NCBI GenBank assembly: GCA_031769625.1 | Contig: JAUIMM010000698.1 | Span: 277,501-341,500, forward strand | Length of the DNA stretch: 64,000 nt | Direction of reading: 5' to 3' | Source: Taudactylus pleione | Lineage: Eukaryota > Chordata > Amphibia > Anura > Myobatrachidae | Shown: piece by piece, positions 59,670 through 64,000 of the stretch | Layout of the letters: every line of letters begins with the position of its first letter | Numbering within the stretch: position 1 is the stretch's first letter | Translations under genes and position numbers: made by a program | The notes under the pieces: generated by a model | Databases searched by the model: none | The model's input: the letters and a program-made list of their open reading frames with translations, nothing else | Told to the model about the DNA's origin: nothing

Positions 59670-59726
59670 CGGATTGAGTTGTGACCTTTCCTGGGATGAA
59701 GGCCAGTGTTTCCTCTCCTTCCAACT

Positions 59727-60308
59727 TCAGACAGTCCGCATAGCCTGATCCTGCTCTTGTTGCTCAAGCCAATCTTGCAGGGACCTCTGTAACACCATAC
59801 CCCAATTAGTCCACCTCGGAGATTCCGGAGAGGGCCTCAATCTGGTAAGATCAGAGATCTCTTGACCTTCTTGTTCTTCATCTGTGGGACCCATAGGCAA
59901 CTCCACTGGAAAGCGAGACAGGTCATTCGCGTTGGTATTAGACTTCCCAGGCCAGTATCGGATCTTGAATGAATATTTAGCCAGTCGGGCAACCCAGCAC
60001 TGTTCCAAGGCCCCTAGTTTGGCTGTATGCAGATGGGCCAGAGGATTGTTGTCCGTGAAGACTTCAAAGTCTGCGGCAGTCAAGTATTCCACAAACTTTT
60101 CTGTGACTGCCCAGACAACGGCTAGCAGCTCCAGTTTAGATAAACTATAGTTTTCAGGATTTCGCTCTAACTCTCGCAGACTCCGGCTTCCATACGCAAT
60201 CACTCTCACCTGACCTCCTTGAACTTGGGAGAGCATGGCCCCCAAACCCTTGTTGCTTCCATCTGTATATACCAAGAAAGGCTTGTCAAAATCTGCATAA
60301 GCCAACAC
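59727..60308 (-). pseudogene. Gypsy RNase H remnant
   Basis: A 193-residue open stretch with LVYTDGSNKGLGAML (catalytic Asp in TDGS), YSLSKLELLAVVWAV (catalytic Glu) and FEVFTDNNPLAHL (Asp), then WPGKSNTNANDLSR, the typical end of the domain. The catalytic set is intact here, but the connection to the reverse transcriptase is frameshifted and eroded between 60310 and 60567. Known role: degrades the RNA strand during reverse transcription. Confidence 0.88.
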
Positions 60309-60567
60309 TGGAGCCTGCGTGAGAGCTTTTTTTTATCTGATCAAAATCATCCTCCTGGGCATGACCCCACGCCACTGCCCTGTTCCGTACATCAGTAGTG
60401 ACCCCTCGTATTAACTCAAGCAGAGGTACAGCTATCTTCGCAAATCCTGAATGAACCGTCGATAGTAGCCTACCAGCCCCAGGAATGCTCTCAACTCAGT
60501 CATGGCGCCTGGTGTTTTCCAGCCTTGCATCACTAGAATTTTGTCCGTGGTGGGTCTCACCCCCCCC

Positions 60568-62103
60568 CTAGGATACGACATGTCCCAAGTACTCCAAGCT
60601 GGACTTCAGAAGATGACACTTCCTAGGCTTCAGCTTGAGGTCATACTGTTTCAACCGTTGAAGTACCTGCTCCAATCGGTGCAGGTGTTCCTCCAATGAG
60701 GGGGCAAATACGATGATGTCATCCAAGTAGATTAGGATTAGGAGTTCAAATCCCCTAGGTATCGTTCCATAAGGCGCATAAGGTGACTGGAGCATTGGAG
60801 AGCCTGAAAGGCATCCGGCAAAAATTGAAAAAACCCATGGGAGTAATAAAGGCAGTTTTCTCTTGATCTTTTTCGACTACAGGCACTTGCCAGTAGCCAC
60901 TGGCGAGATCCAGTGTTGAAAAGTAGCGGGACTTTCCCAAGGCTGCCAGCGACTCTTCAATACGTGGTAAAGGATAAGCATCTCGCACCGTACAGTTGTT
61001 AAGCTTCTGGTAGTCCACACAGAGGACCTCATTCAGAGGCGGTCGCTAGTTGTAAGCGGTCGCCCTGAATCAGGGCGGCCGCTTGCATCCTGAACGACCG
61101 CCTCCTTGTCAATTGCTAAACTGTGGGTTAACACCCTCAGCTCTAGCAACCAACATGGGTGATGGTCGCGATGGTCAAGACCATTGCGACCATCGGGGCT
61201 TACGACCAGACCCTAAGGTTGGGTCTGGGCACTCGTAAGCCCCAGGGAGCTTGTTCAGCAATGATGTCAGTGGGGCCGCCCCCAAACGGAAAGTGTTTCG
61301 GTGGGAATGCGTCCGTTTGGGCAGGCACGCCCCCTGCCCGCCTCCCAAACGGGGCGAGCTGTCACTCACCATCGACAGCTCACCCCGTCTGCTGCGAGAC
61401 CCCTAGCAATGGAGCGTCCGTCGCTAGCCAGGTCTTGCGCATGCGCATGACGGAGTCAGCTCCATCATGCACATGCCCAGTGGGGCAACATTGAGTCGGT
61501 TGCGAGCGCTCAGTGCTCGCGACTGACTCTGAATGACCCCCAGAATCTTATTGTCCCATCCTTTTTCTTTACTAGGACAATGGGTGCTGCCCACGGACTC
61601 TTGCTTTCCTTTATGACTTTATTAGCCAACATTTGCCAGATCATGGTCTTAACCTCCTGGTACAGCCGGGGTGAAATCTGCCGATACTGCTCCTGAATCG
61701 GCGGGCTGTTTCCTTTGTTAATCTCATGTTCCAATGCATTGGTGAAGCCAAAATCCTCTTCACTACGTGAGAATGACTTCTGCCTTGCCCACAACATCCG
61801 CTCAAGCCTCGAAACATCTTCCAGACTAAGCTGTTCCAGGGGCACATCCATCTGCTCCAGTATGACTCTACCATTCCACGCATCAGAAGGCTCTTCTTTC
61901 GGTTCAACCCGCACAGCCAAAGTCCATGGTTCTTGAGTATTGGAATGCAAGACTATCTCTTGTTGAGGTGTGACACCTCCCTCAGGAAGAGCCTCTAGAT
62001 GTGCAAGGACGGATCTAGCTGGGATTTTGATTGGTGTATCCCCCAAGTTACAAATACGCACTGGAACCACTCCATCTTTAACCACCACCACAGCTCGGGC
62101 CAT
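60568..62103 (-). pseudogene. Gypsy reverse transcriptase, split by a DNA element
   Basis: The N-terminal part (62103 down to 61542) includes SPWAAPIVLVKKKDGTIRF. The reading is then interrupted by the multi-hairpin element at 61024-61541 and continues with VDYQKLNN-type sequence. FSTLDLASGYWQVPVVEKDQ carries the first catalytic Asp (about 60895-60925) and IYLDDIIVFAPSLEEH the catalytic YLDD (about 60700-60735). A frameshift lies between these near 60755-60800. The flanks of the inserted element abut in frame if it and one copy of its 3-bp duplication are disregarded, so the insertion hit an already formed gypsy copy. Known role: copies element RNA into DNA. Confidence 0.9.
61024..61541. mobile_element. 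Multi-hairpin DNA element, second copy (518 bp)
   Basis: Ends GGACCTCATTCAGAGGC and the complement of GGGGGTCATTCAGAGTC; both flanks are aga (61021-61023, 61542-61544). Since the flanks belong to one reverse-transcriptase frame, the 3-bp duplication is well supported. Internal blocks match 2799-3349 in reverse order: GCGGCCGCTTGCATCC, CTGTGGGTTAACACC, GATGGTCGCGATGGTC, GGGGCTTAC, ATGATGTCAGTGG, CCAAACGG, GGCGAGCTGTC, GCGAGACCCCTAGC, GCGCATGCGC. Many keep complementary partners, so it too is a chain of hairpins. Confidence 0.88.
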
Positions 62104-62306
62104 TACAAGTCCTGCCTCTATCTGTCCAAACCATCAAGGCTCCAACAGAGCCTCCTTCCCTTCCAACCGCTGTTGTGAGAGGACAGGTAATTCCAAAATT
62201 ATTTCTTGCCTGGCCGGAACCTTCACTTTCTGATTATGTCTAGTTTTGATAGATCCCAGGTGTGGGATTTGACAACCTTATCCTCTTCGCGCTATTGAAT
62301 CACCTT

Positions 62307-62762
62307 CTAGAGAGCCATTTGCACAGGTTTTTGCACTCCAAGATTTTTCAAATAGTGCAGACCCTTTTCCTGGATCAGGGCTTGATCTAAACATCGCAAG
62401 ATGTTCATCCCCAAGATAACCGGTCCATGCTTGCACTCTTCTCCTGCAACCACCATAACTCCTTTCTTCCCCAGAGGCTGATCATACAGCTCAATCTTGA
62501 TCCATACCACTCCCACAACAGGAATTGGAATGTTATTTGCTGCTACAAAAGTGATCCATTCCCCGAGCTTAGTTGTCTTGAGGTGGGCATAATTCTCCAG
62601 AAAACATTTCTCCGACATAGTCGACACCTGGGATCCTGTATCCAGGAGACAACATTGACTCTTTCCAGCCAGCTTTGCTACTACAGTGGGGCACTCACCA
62701 ATCAAATCGGACGAGTTGATTATGTCTACTCGTTCTTCTCCCCTCGCGGATTGTCCCGTCAC
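62307..62762 (-). pseudogene. Gypsy protease remnant
   Basis: A 151-residue open stretch with the aspartic protease motif CCLLDTGSQVSTM (Asp41-Ser44) and a second conserved site GPVILGMNIL (about 113-122). Known role: a dimeric protease that cuts the Gag-Pol polyprotein. It lies in a different frame from Gag and from the reverse transcriptase, and sequence between 62104 and 62306 is broken by stops. It may itself be open by chance within a dead element. Confidence 0.85.
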
Positions 62763-62827
62763 TGCGAGGGACGCTAGTTTAAAGGTCTCCTGCGTCCGAC
62801 CCTGCTACGTCGCGCCTCAGGGCAATC

Positions 62828-63643
62828 TCATGCAAAATGTCCTGGTTCTTCACATTCCCAATACACCAGTTCTCTAGAGCCCCTGACACCTCCTGATGCC
62901 TGGGAGTTTCCGGATCTCGACGCCTTCGTTAAATGGGACACCTCCTCTTGGACTAGTAGAAGAGCATTGATCAGTTCCTTGACACAATTTTCCAAAGGGT
63001 TAACCTCCATTCCTTTGGATCTAGCTGTGGGATGGACCTGTTGCGATGCCACAGTGTGTGCACCGAACTCCACATTCTCATCTTTGACTAATGCTCTCTC
63101 CAGCACTTCGACAAAAGTAAGTTTGGGGTCACCCTCAACTTTATCTTGAAGATAATGTCGCAAGGGCCTATTCCTCAGGCCGGCAATCAGCTGATCTCTC
63201 AAAGTCGCATCAGAGTCGCCTGTCAAGAACTCCTCATCATCCCGGCCATTGATCTCCGACAGGCACTCTTGCAGGGCGTTAGCAAATTGAGAGATAGTCT
63301 CATCTTCTCTTTGAACCCGGGCAAAGAGACATTTCCGGAGGGTTGTGGAAGTAGATTTCTCTCCATAGATCCCTTGAAGAATCTTAAATAAGTCCTTGAG
63401 ATTTCCTTTCTGTCTAGCAGTGCACATCCGAACTGTCTTCCTGGCCTCTCCGGTAAGCACCTTCAGCGCCAAGCCAAGTTGTACAGATTCTGGAACATTG
63501 TACAACTCGATAGTAGATTCCAGTTGTTCTATTCAATCAGTCAATGACATATTTTTGCCATCAAATTTTTCCAGATGATTTAGGGCTGACCCTATTGGCA
63601 GTTTTGTTCGGGGCTCATCGGTCTTCTTCTCCATCTTTTCCAT
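62828..63643 (-). pseudogene. Gypsy Gag remnant
   Basis: The likely start is the ATG at 63643-63641 (MEKMEKKTDEPRTK). An in-frame TGA at 63535-63533 is codon 37. The rest is open to 62828: a capsid-like middle (LGLALKVLTGEARKTVRMC; RVQREDETISQFANALQECL) and a C-terminal zinc knuckle WECEEPGHFA, broken by TGA inside the knuckle. The first knuckle Cys is replaced by Tyr. The changes look like C-to-T decay. Known role: forms the particle and binds element RNA. Confidence 0.88.
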
Positions 63644-63671
63644 CACTGGCGATCCTGCCGACTATGCCAAA

Positions 63672-64000
63672 TGTAGGAGGGGTGTGGTGCAGTGCCTGCT
63701 GCCATGCAGGTGTACTTCAGTTCCTTACCTTGCATCGCACCCTCTCACCTTCAGGCTGTGTGTTGAATGGACGGTCCTGGAACTCCCAAATAGAACACGG
63801 ACATGATGACCTAGGAGGAAGGAGACTATGTGAGTACCGTCCCTCCTGACGTCGACTGACACACCCTACCGAACCGAGGGATAAATTCAGGTTTTAAGTG
63901 AAGATCATCATTGGCACTTTTGGCCTCAGATCCCAAATTTTCACATATCGGTACTCACGCACCAGGTGAAGACCCGTCCTTGCACCGGGATGCAAGGTTC
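63672..64000 (-). repeat. 5' LTR of the gypsy element, partial
   Basis: The plus-strand start TGTAGGAGGGGTGTGG matches the 3' LTR start at 56511 and continues to the window end. On the minus strand the sequence after the LTR reads TTTGGCATAGTCGGCAGGAT, where the primer-binding site should lie; the tRNA is not assigned. Confidence 0.88.

Larger units (their letters stand above)
56511..64000 (-). mobile_element. Ty3/gypsy retrotransposon, minus strand, 5' LTR cut by window end
   Basis: Read on the minus strand the order is partial 5' LTR (63672-64000), leader, Gag, protease, reverse transcriptase, RNase H, integrase, polypurine tract and 3' LTR (56511-58231). Integrase after RNase H is the Ty3/gypsy order. 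No envelope gene is seen. All coding parts carry stops or frameshifts, and a 518-bp DNA element splits the reverse transcriptase. By eye the visible 329 bp of the two LTRs differ at about 25 positions. Confidence 0.92.

Overview
The window looks like repeat-rich vertebrate DNA, most likely from an anuran amphibian. The basis is the mix of DIRS, Ty3/gypsy, BED-finger hAT, Tc1/mariner, a tRNA-derived SINE with a LINE-like tail, and large tandem arrays; the species guess is inference. I see no host protein-coding gene and no bacterial feature. The only intact long reading frames are two transposases of about 1,038 codons. Most other long open frames lie in simple repeats and are not genes.

Layout. 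1-3670 is a GA/GT-rich minisatellite holding three half-copies of a DNA transposon and one 551-bp element built of consecutive hairpins. 3671-11643 is a patchwork of old insertions: a decayed Tc1/mariner, hAT-like MITEs, an LTR-like promoter fragment, palindromic MITEs and a SINE.

11943-52977 is one nest. A decayed DIRS retrotransposon (inverted repeats, RNase H and tyrosine-recombinase remnants) has its left inverted repeat split by a solo LTR with CCATG target duplications. That LTR is split by a 32.8-kb block with hAT-like ends (12097-44865). The block contains about 15.6 kb of a roughly 71-73 bp satellite. The satellite is interrupted by three hAT-family elements with 8-bp target duplications: two near-identical full-length copies (18818-24884, 33167-39235) and a giant foldback relative (28763-32034). 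Satellite paralogues preserve the empty site of each of the three.

52978-56510 is mostly unrecognised sequence with a 472-bp terminal-inverted-repeat element and a hAT-like MITE. 56511-64000 is a minus-strand Ty3/gypsy element: complete 3' LTR, decayed integrase, RNase H, reverse transcriptase, protease and Gag, and a partial 5' LTR. A second multi-hairpin element sits inside its reverse transcriptase with a 3-bp target duplication.

Nothing here works as a host pathway. The functional units are the two hAT transposons, which could also mobilise the foldback relative. All coordinates and comparisons were made by eye from the sequence; family names rest on motif recognition, not on searches.
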